Below are positions 1 through 10,547 of a DNA stretch of 64,000 nt, in pieces (positions within the stretch are counted from its first letter, which is position 1; the number at the start of each line of letters is the position of its first letter). Origin of the DNA: Promerops cafer (lineage: Eukaryota > Chordata > Aves > Passeriformes > Nectariniidae); contig VZSE01006029.1 in NCBI GenBank assembly GCA_013398275.1, forward strand, positions 1,392,000 through 1,455,999. The letters are read 5' to 3'. A program made the translations under genes and the position numbers. The notes beneath the pieces are model-generated. The model saw only the letters and a list, made by a program, of their open reading frames with translations. It made no database searches and was not told where the DNA came from.

Positions 1-886
1 TTCTTACGATGGCTGTAACATTTTTCAGACATACCACATAATCATCAGTTAAGGATGGGACAACAATAAAGCTGTTCCACACTGAAATACATATCTCAAC
101 CTGAAGTTTTGCATGATATTTTTACCCACTTTTAGAATCTTCATGTATATTTACTTAACCAAACAGGGCTTTTGTTGTTAAAAAGATGGTGTTTTGTTCA
201 ACTGTTAACCCTTAATGGTAGGCTTTTTCTGGGTCTAAGGATGACAAGCAAGATTTACCTGCTGAAAGGCCTGGATTCGAGGCATCTATTGCATACCATT
301 ATGTTTTTCTGCAGCTTCTCAGAGTCTGAATTTGGTATACTTTATCATTATTTTTTGTTTTCCTTGATAATTTCATATATTAGGTAAGATATTGTTAAGT
401 GTCCTCTACAGGCTACTGGTCACATTTCTCACTAGAACAGGCAGACTCAGGATCCATTTTAAACCTTCAAAGACGTTAGAATACTCCGCTTTGACGATTT
501 TGTAAGCTATTTTCCTGTACATCTCCAATAAGTCTTCCTATTCAAAGCAGCTATTCTCTGTGTTGGTAATACAAGACACAAATTCTTACTTTTTCCAGAT
601 AGATTCAACCTGTATGTGCTGAGTGTCCAGTATAATTTCATATCTGTAAACTTACCAGTAATATTGCCTTTTTAAAATAACAACAGCATAATATTTAAAA
701 TCTTTAGGTTACTATGTTTAATTTTCTCTTCTTGAGTCAGGGAGCATTCCTCCAAAATACTGCTGTTAAATTTTCAATAACCATGTCCAGAGTCCCCTGC
801 CACACTATGGACTGTTTCTGGGGAGACACTTCTCTTTCCTTTTCAGTCTGTCTAAATTATCAGAACGTAATGATGTCCACAAGTGC
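1..886. other. Intergenic sequence, no gene seen
   Basis: AT-rich unique sequence to the left of the solo LTR. The open frames here are short (about 70 codons), lack splice-site context and show no recognisable protein similarity. No repeat was recognised by eye. Confidence 0.6.
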
Positions 887-891
887 TGGAC
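887..891. repeat. Left target-site duplication of the solo LTR
   Basis: The 5-bp sequence TGGAC abuts the TG end of the LTR and is matched exactly by TGGAC at 2286-2290. The next base outward differs (c versus a inside the LTR), so the duplication is 5 bp and not 6. Confidence 0.85.
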
Positions 892-1020
892 TGTCATGGT
901 TTGACGCTGGCCCAATGCCAGTGCCCCCATGAAAATGTATTTTCTTCAACTAACTGCTGTGAGATGCAACCAGGAACAGAGCAGAGCAGGCTCAAACTTT
1001 GAAAGAGAGGGAAAAAAAAC

Positions 1021-1026
1021 TTTATT
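1021..1026 (-). promoter_or_regulatory. LTR polyadenylation signal AATAAA (minus strand)
   Basis: tttatt on + is AATAAA on the LTR strand, followed within about 10 bases by a T-rich tract, the usual order at the R/U5 border of a retroviral LTR. Confidence 0.6.
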
Positions 1027-1534
1027 AACTTATACTAAAATCAGGAACACACAGGAAACAGAATGAAAACCTTCTAAACATTCTTCCTCCTCCTCCCACC
1101 CAATTTCCACCAAACCACAGTGAGACAAAACTTTGGAAAGCTGATTAAGTTACCACCACTTAGATAATCAATTCTCAGTCCATCAGGGGAGAGAGGAGTC
1201 TCTCTTGTACCAAAGTCCTCCCCATGAAACACGGTTGAAACCTCCCATGTTTCCATGTCGCACGTGGCACCGCCTGGAGAAAATCTGCCATCGTGACATC
1301 CTCCTTCCATGTACAGTGCTCTCACCACCGTCCATGGACCGAAACTGCTCACAGGCTTCTTCAAGGATGCTTTGCCAAGTGCCAAAAAAAACCAACCGTG
1401 TCTCATTTTTGGGACAACAGTCCCCCCCATTTGTTCATCCCCTGGGGCCGAGGGTCTCGAGAACAGAGCTCTTCTTCTCCCTGAAGACGGAGGGCACCAC
1501 CACGCCCTCTTCATCTTCCTCTGTTCACTCCACT

Positions 1535-1542
1535 CCTTTATA
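1535..1542 (-). promoter_or_regulatory. LTR TATA box (TATAAAGG on minus strand)
   Basis: The + strand reads cctttata, giving TATAAAGG on the LTR sense strand. A start site 25-30 bp downstream would fall near 1510, about 500 bp before the polyadenylation signal. Whether the promoter still works cannot be judged from the sequence. Confidence 0.6.
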
Positions 1543-2285
1543 TGGTGTCATTACAGCAGGTCATTCTCTTGGCTCAAGCCATCACATCCCCCTAAATGTA
1601 TTACAGGTAACTTGGTTCAGTCTATGGCTGTACAAGAAAAGTCCAGCTAAAAAAGCCACTCCATCATCTCCTCCCACTTCAGCTTCTCTACATCTTCCTC
1701 TTAACACCTCAGGTCCCAGACTGTCTCTCTTTTCTCTCAAACCACCAGCCAGGAGGACTAATGTTTCACAAAGTTCCCTTCACCCAGGAAAGGGTTAAAA
1801 GTCCGAGCTCCGCTGCCCTCAGGGCACTGAGATCTCACGGTGGCACTCCCACATGCTGGGCATCACCCCCCCTGCCCCGCCGCCTCCTCTGCCGGCACAG
1901 GCTCGCTCTCTTTTCCTCTGGCGGGGCAGGGGAGATGAAGAAAACCCCATCTCGGTGTTTCTCCACCCCTTGGTCCTGCAGGGCTGGCCCGGTTCCATTC
2001 CCTTCCACCCTCTCTCTCTCTGGAGCTCCGGCCTACCTCAGCCTGGGCCTTCATGGCTTCCCCTCCCCCACCCAGTCTGTGGCCGGGCGGGGAGGAGATG
2101 TGCACCTCTGCTGGGTGGTTGGTGCAAAAGAGAGTGACCTCTGGGAATTCTCTGCTTTTAACCTTGTGTGTCCTCAGAGGTGACTCATGTCTTCAGTGGT
2201 CACACCAGGTGTCAATATTCAAATCTGACCACTGATTGGTTTGACTAAAACTTCCCAAAAACACACTTCCTCTCAAACCCAGACA

Positions 2286-2290
2286 TGGAC
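2286..2290. repeat. Right target-site duplication of the solo LTR
   Basis: TGGAC directly follows the CA end of the LTR at 2285 and matches 887-891. The intact match argues that the insertion is not very old. Confidence 0.85.
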
Positions 2291-3550
2291 TGATGAAGAA
2301 CATATTCCACACTCTTAGCAAACTCAGTTTTGATACCACACTAGTGAACTACAGTCATAGTACTTGCTGTTCTTTACTGTACTGTGTTTATAATTTCAGG
2401 AACATTGTAGCTATTGATCTAGTGCCAAGCCCAGTTGGGAACAATTAATAACTAGCTCAGTAGCAATGGTGCTTAATTAAAAAAAGATTTCCCTTTATAC
2501 TTTTTTTGATATATTTATGTCCACTGACAATCTGGCACACTGTTTCTTTACTCTCCAAACTTTCTAGCCATATCCATATAAAATCATCTTCCCATGGGCC
2601 CCAGTATCCCACCAACCCTCATCTTTCCCTCTTATATTTCCAACTAAATTAGTAATCCTAATTTATTCACAATATTTTATGTGTCAGTGTTTTTCACTTT
2701 GTGCCTGTTCACATGTTATTCTTCTGCATGGCATTTGGGATTATACTACTCTGTATCCCTGTATCTCAGTCACTGGTCCCAAATCTACCTTTCACAGAAT
2801 TAACACTCACATTTTTCAGTTATCCAGGATACCCTGATCAAATCCAACCTTTATTATGATAAATCAAACTGATTTTAACTGACTTACCTGTCCATTTACA
2901 AGGAGCTGTAATTCTATACTGGTTTATTTTATTTCATCTGGTTTTGGTTGCTGACAGGCTTTCTTGGAACAGTATGTAAATTTAGTTTTTCATTATACTA
3001 TTTCTGAATTCTACCTTCTCCTTTTTACTCATGTTGTAATTAATGCCATTTTCTAGCTCTTCATTAATCTTCTAGCTCTTCTTGATCCTGTGAAAATGGA
3101 TTTTTTTGCTGTAATTCTGTGCCATTTCCTCTCAGACTTCTCTAAATATTCTTTCTTTAGCTAATGTAAGAGTTCTCCTATCCCTATGCAAAATCCTTTC
3201 GAGTATTCATTAGATTATACTTGCGAGTAACTAAGTCTTCTGTAGTAACTTCTCCTGGAGCAATTTGCATCAGGTAAATGAGACTCTTAATAGTTCAGCT
3301 TCTCCTGTCAGGCCTATTAAATGTTGCAAGTGTCAAATTTAAAAATAGAGGTATATTAACTTGAGATGTATAAAAAACCCTCATACCATTGCTTGCATGG
3401 GTACCTGTATTGCCTGTCACATTTCCAAAAAACAAATAAACCATGACTGCTTGCTCCCCTTTATCTCTTTCTTTCAGTTCAAATCCTGAATAAAATAGAG
3501 TATTTGTAAATATAATTTGATTTCCCCTTAGAACAGACAAGAATAGACTG
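2291..3550. other. Intergenic sequence, no gene seen
   Basis: AT-rich, apparently unique DNA between the solo LTR and the first CR1 fragment. No coding frame, RNA gene or repeat was recognised. Confidence 0.55.
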
Positions 3551-3555
3551 GGCTT

Positions 3556-4640
3556 CTTCAGTTGGAAGGGACCTACAGTGATCATCTAGTCCAAATGGCT
3601 GAACAATTCAGGGCTGACCAAAACTTAAACATGCTGTTAAGGGCACTGTCCAAATGCCTCTTACACTCTGACAGGCTGGGGGCATCGGCCACCTCTTTAG
3701 GAAGCCTCTTCTGGGGCTTGACCACCGTCTCAGTAATGAAATGTTTCTTGATGTTCAGTCTAAACCTCTCCCAGCACAGCTTTGAACCATTCCCACATGT
3801 CCTATCACTGGATACCAAGGAGGAGATCAGCACGTCCTTCTCCACTTCCCATCCTCAGGAAGCTGAAGAGAATAATGAGGTCACCCCGCAGCCTGCTTCT
3901 CTCCAAACTAGACAATCTCAAAGTCCTTGGTTGCTCCTCACAGGAAATGCCTTCCAGCCCTCTCACCAGCTTTGCTGCTGTCCTCTGGATGCATCCAAAG
4001 ACCTTCCACATCCTTTTTGAGCTGTGGGGCTCAGAACTGCACACAGCACTCAAGCTGAAGCCACATCAACACTGAATACAGCAGGATAATTGCCTCTTTT
4101 GTCCGGCTGGTGATGCTGTGTTTGGTGCATCCCTGAATGGCTTGGCTGCCAGGGCACACACACTGCTGGCTCCTGGTGAGCATCCTGTCAACCTGCACCC
4201 CCAGACCTCTTTCTGTGGGGCTCTTTCCAGCCACTCCTCTCCTAATTTATACTTGTGCCCAGTGTTACTCTGTTTTGGGTGCAGAACCCAGCATTTCAGC
4301 TTGTTAAAATTCATCCTATTAATCACTGTCCAATGCTCTAATCTACCTGTCTGCAAGGTCTCTTGTTCCTCATCAGAGTCAGCAGCATTTCCCAGATTGG
4401 TATCATCAGCTAATGCTAATGCTGCATTCAACTCCCAACTCCATGCTGTTGGTAAGTGTATGGATCAGACCTGCCCCTAAAGTTGAGCCCTGAGGAACGC
4501 CACTGGTGAGCAGTCACCAGCCAGATGTAGCCCCTTTCACTACAACACCTTGAGCTCTGCCTTTCAGCCAATTCTTCACCCTATGGACTGCTCATCCCTC
4601 AGTTAGACAGCTTGTCCAGAGGGATGCTGTGAAGACCTGT
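3556..4640 (-). mobile_element. CR1 LINE fragment, antisense, 5'-truncated
   Basis: The left end reads as the reverse complement of a CR1 3' end (ttggaagggacc...gatcatctagtccaa). It continues through about 1.1 kb of the 3' part of ORF2 in antisense, including the tract around 4480-4520 (agccctgaggaacgccactgg) seen in many bird CR1 copies. Reverse-strand frames resemble the C-terminal part of CR1 ORF2 but carry stops and frameshifts, so it cannot code. The familiar 8-bp terminal repeat is not clear at the left edge, which suggests an old, diverged copy. Its 5' end faces the 5' end of the next CR1 copy. Confidence 0.85.
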
Positions 4641-4692
4641 AGCTATTCTGCTAGCCTCTTACAACATGGGACCTTTAGAATATAATTGCATA

Positions 4693-5083
4693 GGAACAAC
4701 TGAGGCAGCTGGGGTTGTTTAGTCTGGGGAAAAGGAGACTCAGAGGTGACCTTATCACTCTCTACAACCTCCTGAAAGGTGGTCGTAGTCATGTGGGGGT
4801 TGGTCTCTTTTTCCAGGCAACAACTGACAGAATGAGAGGACACAAGCTGGGCCAAGGGAAATTTAGGTTGGATGTTAGGAAAAAGTTTTTTACTGGAAGA
4901 GTGATAAAATACTGGAATGGTCTGCCTGGAGAGGTAGTGGAGTCGCCAACCCTGGATGTGTTTAAAAAAAGATTGGATGTGGCACTCGGTGCCATGGTTT
5001 AGTTGAGATGGTGTTAGGGAATGAGTTGGACTCGATAATTTTAAAGGTCTCTTCCAGCCTAGTGATTCTGTGATTCTATTATA
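4693..5083 (+). mobile_element. CR1 LINE 3' fragment, sense
   Basis: The sequence follows the last about 390 bp of CR1. A frame at 4715-5002 ends with the ORF2 C-terminal pattern (DRMRGHKLGQGKFRLD, RKKFFTGR, LPGEVVESPTLDVFKK) and is followed by the CR1 tail with gattctgtgattct repeats at about 5064-5080. It is 5'-truncated and inactive. Its 3' end matches, in inverse orientation, the CR1 at 37221-37500 (shared gccatggtttagttgagatg), so the two belong to the same subfamily. Confidence 0.88.
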
Positions 5084-5089
5084 TTGGTC

Positions 5090-8000
5090 TTTCAAATATT
5101 CTTGTTCTAAATCGGTCAGCACTTCACACTGAGCCTACTGGCTGGGGACTTGACCCCAAAAGGCCAAATTAAGGACCAGTAGTTTGCTGCAACTGTAGTT
5201 CAGACATTGAAAATATAAATTAATTAGAAATTTCTCTCCAAATGACATCCTTCTTTTCCTGCTTGCTATAATTCCATGTACCATAAAGGCCACGTTTAAA
5301 AGGGAAAGATTGAATCAGGCTTTGTGCTAGTTTCTGGAAAGATACCCAAGACTGACCGAGTTATGTGGGGCAAAGTGACAGCAACAGTGACATCTGCAGA
5401 GCCAGTGCTGTCACTATCAGCAGCACAAAAGTGTTCTTGCATCTTTTATGAGTTTAATTCATCAGAGGATAGAATGGATCTTTTGACAAATTCTGTGCTA
5501 CAATTACAAGTCTGTTGCTCAAAGAAAAGACTTTCTCAACTGAGAAATCAGAGACTTTGGTCATCTGTAGGCTGAATTGCTGCAGTAATTTAACACAGAA
5601 GCAAGAAACATATAATCCAATTATGGGGAGTAATATCTAAATCTCTCCTATTTCTTTTTTTAATGGTTTGCTTTGGAACCCATTAGGACAAAAGGGTCTT
5701 TATGTATTTAAAATATTAATAAAGTGAAAAATTGAAGTGGTCATACTTAGTTGTAAGTGAACAAAGTGCATTCATTTTGTTCCCTCTAAGTCCTGTCATT
5801 CTTCTGCAGAATATGTTGTCATGGTATCCAATATGGCCATGCCAAAAAGTAGTAATAGCAAACGATGATGGCTAGCAACATGTGGCAGATTACTTTTCCT
5901 GTTTGGTACCTAGCATAGGGTTGAATGGAGAAAGATAAAGGTCTGTTTCAGATTCAGAGGTAACAGCATTCTGAGGCTAAACTCTGAAAAAGTGACATCT
6001 AGCAATGATGAACATACATGATGTAGAACAAATGTTAGAGGGGATTTGGAGTATTTTTTTTGAGAAATGAAGAGGCTTTAACTTATTGTTTAACCTCCCC
6101 TGTATCTCACCTCCTATGAATCAGGTTGACATCTTTGAATTAATGACAGTTATTTAGTCAGATTTACAAGGCAAGATTCTGAGTCCCTCTCAAGGCCTTC
6201 AGATGAGACCTTTGTTGTGTTCAAGGTCAAAAGAAACCCCTTTGCAGCCTCTGACCAGAGAGAGGCTGCTGTCCCAAGTTTGCCAACATGCAAACACTGA
6301 TTTAATTTCAAATGTTACATTAAATTGGGTTAGTTCAGACTGTGATAAAGGAAATGTTTATCAGAGCCTCCCAGTCTTTGCCTGGCCTGAGCCTCAAGAC
6401 CAAATATTCTAGCCAATATTACGGGTGTAGAATTGCTTTCATATGAGTGACATGAATGGAGAGATTAGTTGTCTTGAAAGAATTATTTTTCTGTCCCAGA
6501 CCTTTAGAAATGTTTTCTAGGGTGCTGGGAAATCAGTGGCTAGTCCAAAAGCAAGACAAAGGAGCAGTTATAAATATCCCTCTCCTTCCAAATCCGGCAG
6601 AAAAGATGGCAAGATTAACATATATGTGGCTGCATAATTTTTTTCTGCTGTCAGTCACCCTTAATCCCTTCCTATCTTAGGGAGGCAGGAAAACACAAGG
6701 ATTTGAAGGGCCAATTCAAAGGGCAGGATGGCAATCCATTTTGCTTAACTGTATGACTGCAACTGTGAATGGAAAGAACATTCCAAAAATCTGCATATCA
6801 CAATCTTAACATCATGACAGTAGCAACCACCCCCTTGCCCAACTAACTCTTCCCTTGCTGTTTTCATAAGAAAGATAATCTCTGCCTTGCATAGATTTGT
6901 TATTGGGACAGTTGTTGCCCCAATAACAAACTCAGATTTTAGCATAGTTACCTTGAGGCTATCCTAATTTGCATCAGAATCTTCTCCAAAACATGGAACT
7001 TTTTCTTATGTAGGTTTAGCCATCAGCCCTTGTAACTTCCCTTTCTAGTCAAACAGACATCTTCAGAAAGCAAATCAGAGAGCTCCTTCAGATACCAGTC
7101 TGACCTGTCATGCTCTGTAAACTACATACAGAGCCACGATTTTTAATTTGGGCAATGTGAAATCAATGTCTTTGTGTCTTGGGCTTTGTTTTAGCAGGTA
7201 ATGCTAAATAATGGATCTGTGGTACTATCCAATAGAAGTTGAAAGTTTAATTTTTCTAAAACTTCTCCTGTAAATCTTCAATTATGGATTATGTTACAGA
7301 TGAGAGGAAAGGACCAAGTGTCATACAGATAAATAGGCTGCATGTCTCCAACAATATCCACCATCATAACTCGGAATATAATCCTTGCCAACAAACAATG
7401 TCTGTCTGTGAAAGGCATTTTAGAATTTCTGAACTAAATGGTCAATTCATAAAAGAACAATGTGATGGATTTTGCCCATGTACCCTAGATAAAAAAGGAA
7501 CAACAGCTACTTAAAATGTTTTGCATTTATCATTTTTAGGAAGAAAAAAAAAGAATTTGGAATCACTGTCCAATCCTAAGGGATACTTATTCTGTGCCTA
7601 GTATGACCCTAATTATAGTGATAATATAATGAAGAAATGTTCCCTCTCTTCCTGTAGCTGCACAGTGACAATCTGCGGAAAACTGCCTTCAGCTGTAGAT
7701 ATATGAATATACGTTTTCTAACAGTGAGCTGTGTTCTGTGTTCTTGTAATAGAACTTTATTTTTTAAGGGATCACCTCATGAGCTGTGATTAAGAAAGGA
7801 CAGTCTGTCATGTAATTAAAAAAGTACCAAGTAGCCCAAAGTCAAAATCAGATGAAAGCTCAATTTAATATAGCTGAATAAAAAACCCCAAACCAAAAAA
7901 AAAAAAACCCAACAAAAAAACAACCACTAAATACAAGAGGGCACCAACATGGATAATAGTGTGGATTATAAATAATTGCGATTTTATTCCGAAGTAAAAT

Positions 8001-9428
8001 ATAAAGCAAGCTTGCATACGCTGGTGCAGCAGTTCCAAGTCTGGCTAACAATGCTTAAATATTTCCCTTGCTAGAAATATTTTCATGTATTAGTCATTTC
8101 TAGAAACTTCCATTTGCCCCAGTTGCATTTTCTGATTCATAGGGGGTTTTTTTTTGCATAAATTTCACAGAAGACTTCAGATTTTTTTCTTTTTTCAGTC
8201 ATGATTAGTAAAGAAAGTTTCTTCCCATAATAATATACTTCAAGATGTGATACAATCCCAGCACCAAAGCAGTAGGTAGTAAACAAGATGAAATTTGGCA
8301 AGGTAGGAGCTCTATGCCCCCAAAAGTCATTTTGATTCCTTTGGTTTGCCTTTCTGTATATTGAAAATATCACACAATTTCATGAGGGAATTTGGAAAAA
8401 ACCCCAAACAACCCAGAGCTGTGCAATTATATTAGCTCTTACTCTTGGAGCAGTGCTTTGTAGCTACAGCCTTATAAGTGACAAGCTGCTCAGTATGATG
8501 AGATTTCTTAGCAACACTTGTGTGAACAAATATAAAAATCAAGGCATGCTCCTCAATTAAAGGTATTTTTTCAAATGTCTGAGAATACATTTTTCTACTT
8601 CTGGTAATCTGTGTCCTAGCAAAGAACATGGGGTCAGTTTTCATTCAGGTAACGAGCTCATTTTGTTTGCACTACGGAAGTTTAGGACCCAATTGAATAT
8701 AAGCATATAGCACATGAAGTCCCTCCTTTGGGGACAGCAGGATGGAAGAGTATTGCAGATGTTTTCTCGCTCATTACCAGAAGACTTGTCAAAATCTTCA
8801 GTGAAAGGAACCTGGCAAGCAATGAAAATCATTACCCAGTCTATCTTCCTGTCTCGGAAGGACAGTACTATTATTTGATTCTCAGGAAGAAATAAAGGCA
8901 ATGTATAAGCAGGAGTAGCAGATGAAATCAGTAGACTATTTTCACTGAAGAATAAAAGCAGGATAGCAGTATGTTGGCACAAGGCCAGCAGAGCTACAAC
9001 TGAAGAGCAGAAGACATATTTCCAGGCAGAAGAACAGGGAAGAGGGATTATAAATTTTGCCCTCCTGTTTCATCCACATTTATATGTCTAAATCTGATGT
9101 TCCCTTGTCATTGTGTTTGGGGTATTTGCACGCCAGTATTTGTCATACAATATTCTTTGACTTCAACCATGCAAATGACAACTGGAATGCACCAAGGGCC
9201 AGCAGATTCCTTAGGGTACACACACCAGCTGAGTATGCTGTCAGGCAGCCCCAAAATTTACCCCTTCTACACTGAAAACCAAGTGAAAAGTGTACAGGGA
9301 GGGTTGCTGAGGAGGTGAGGACCTTTCAAAGTGCAGTCATTGGGGGTCTGCCAGCTCCAGTCCTAGCCTTTGCTGCATACTTTTATTCCTTATGGCTCCA
9401 GTTAGGGAGCTGTTGGTAGATTCTGCAA
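5090..9428. other. Intergenic sequence, no gene seen
   Basis: About 4.3 kb of AT-rich sequence without a supportable gene. An A/C-rich low-complexity stretch lies near 7885-7925. The longest reverse frame (8641-8982, 113 codons) has no recognisable domain and no neighbouring exon signals. Confidence 0.5.
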
Positions 9429-9711
9429 TTTCACAGAGTCACAGAATGGGCCAGGTTGGAAGGGTACACATCTGGTCCAACCTTCCTGCTCAAGCAGGGT
9501 TGTCCTAGAGCACATGGCAGAGAATTGTGTTCAGACAGTTCTTGAATATCTGCAGGGAAGGAGGCTCCACAACCTCTCTGGACAATCTGTTCCAGTGCTT
9601 GGTCACCAGCACAGTAAAGAAGTTTTTCCTCATATTCCCACAGAAATTCCTGTGTACCAGCTCCTGCCCAATGCCTCTTGTCCTATTGTTTGGCACCACC
9701 AAGGAGAGCCT

Positions 9712-10003
9712 GGATCCATCCTCTTGGCACCCTGCCTTCGGATATAGATATTGTGAAGGTTCCCTTTCACGTATCTTTTCTTGAGGCTGAACAGGCCCAA
9801 CTCCCTCAGCCTTTCTTCATAAGAGAGATGATCCTGGCCTTTAATAACCCTTGTAGTCCTCTCCTGGGCCCAATCCAGGAGCTCCATGTCTCCCTTGTGC
9901 TGAGGAGCCCCAAAATGACACAGCGCTCCAGACATGACCTCACCAGGGTAGAGGAGAGGGGCAGGATCGCCTCCCTCAGCCTGCTGGCAATGCCCTTCCT
10001 AAT
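9712..10003. repeat. First copy of 292-bp direct duplication within CR1
   Basis: This block starts ggatccatcctcttggcacc and ends ccttcctaat just before the N at 10004. By eye it matches 10005-10296 except for three substitutions (c/a near the acacag/aaacag site, a/g in agggtagagg/agggtggagg, c/t in atgccctt/atgtcctt), about 99 percent identity. Confidence 0.9.
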
Positions 10004-10004
10004 N
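10004..10004. other. Single undetermined base (assembly join)
   Basis: One N sits exactly between two near-identical 292-bp blocks. This is the pattern left when two overlapping contigs or haplotypes are joined without merging the overlap. Confidence 0.8.
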
Positions 10005-10296
10005 GGATCCATCCTCTTGGCACCCTGCCTTCGGATATAGATATTGTGAAGGTTCCCTTTCACGTATCTTTTCTTGAGGCTGAACAGGCCCAACTCCCTC
10101 AGCCTTTCTTCATAAGAGAGATGATCCTGGCCTTTAATAACCCTTGTAGTCCTCTCCTGGGCCCAATCCAGGAGCTCCATGTCTCCCTTGTGCTGAGGAG
10201 CCCCAAAATGAAACAGCGCTCCAGACATGACCTCACCAGGGTGGAGGAGAGGGGCAGGATCGCCTCCCTCAGCCTGCTGGCAATGTCCTTCCTAAT
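10005..10296. repeat. Second copy of 292-bp direct duplication within CR1
   Basis: Repeats 9712-10003 at an offset of 293 bp, with three mismatches. The CR1 sequence continues normally beyond 10296, so this copy is the one continuous with the right flank. Confidence 0.9.
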
Positions 10297-10547
10297 GCAG
10301 CCCAGGACACCTTTGACCTTCTTGGCCATGAGGGCACTGCAGGCTCATGGACAGATGTTTTCCACCAGTACCCCCAGGTCCTTCTCTGCAGAGCTGGCAG
10401 CTCGGCCCCCAGCCTGTGCTGGTGCAGGAGGTTATTCTTCCTCAGGTGAAGGACCCAGCATTTGCCTTTTCTGAACTTCAGACAGTTCTTCTCTGCCCAT
10501 CTCTCCAAATGGTTGAGGTTCTTCTGAAGGGCTGGACAGCACTATGG

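Larger units (their letters stand above)
892..2285 (-). mobile_element. Solo LTR of an avian endogenous retrovirus (ERVL-type), antisense
   Basis: On the minus strand the element begins TGTCTGGGTTTGAG (ending at 2285) and finishes AAACCATGACA (at 892), so it has the TG...CA ends of an LTR with TGTC/GACA inverted termini. It is flanked on both sides by the 5-bp direct repeat TGGAC (887-891 and 2286-2290), a target-site duplication. A 5-bp duplication is typical of ERVL-like (class III) elements in birds; the family assignment is inference. A TATA box (minus, 1535-1542) and an AATAAA signal (minus, 1021-1026) are spaced so as to give U3, R and U5 segments. The length, 1394 bp, is long for an LTR but within range. 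There is no gag, pol or env sequence or second LTR, so this is the usual product of LTR-LTR recombination. The U3 side (about 1800-2150) is GC-rich compared with its surroundings. Confidence 0.88.
9431..10547 (-). mobile_element. CR1 LINE fragment, antisense, with internal duplication
   Basis: The left end (tcacagaatgggccaggttggaaggg) is the reverse complement of a CR1 3' tail. The rest runs in antisense through the end of ORF2; reverse frames contain the CR1 patterns LSYEERLRELGLFSLKKR and RKNFFTVLVTKHWNRLSREVVEP. A 292-bp block of the element is present twice in tandem, with a single undetermined base between the copies, so the true element is probably about 293 bp shorter than shown. It is 5'-truncated and non-coding. 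It appears to be the same subfamily as the copy at 26908-27344. Confidence 0.88.

Noticed and set aside
1205..1798. 197-codon + strand frame
   Set aside because: It lies wholly inside the solo LTR and opposite to its orientation, with no recognisable domain; best explained by the GC-rich composition of the LTR.
8641..8982. 113-codon reverse frame
   Set aside because: No domain or homologue recognised and isolated in AT-rich DNA; kept as chance.
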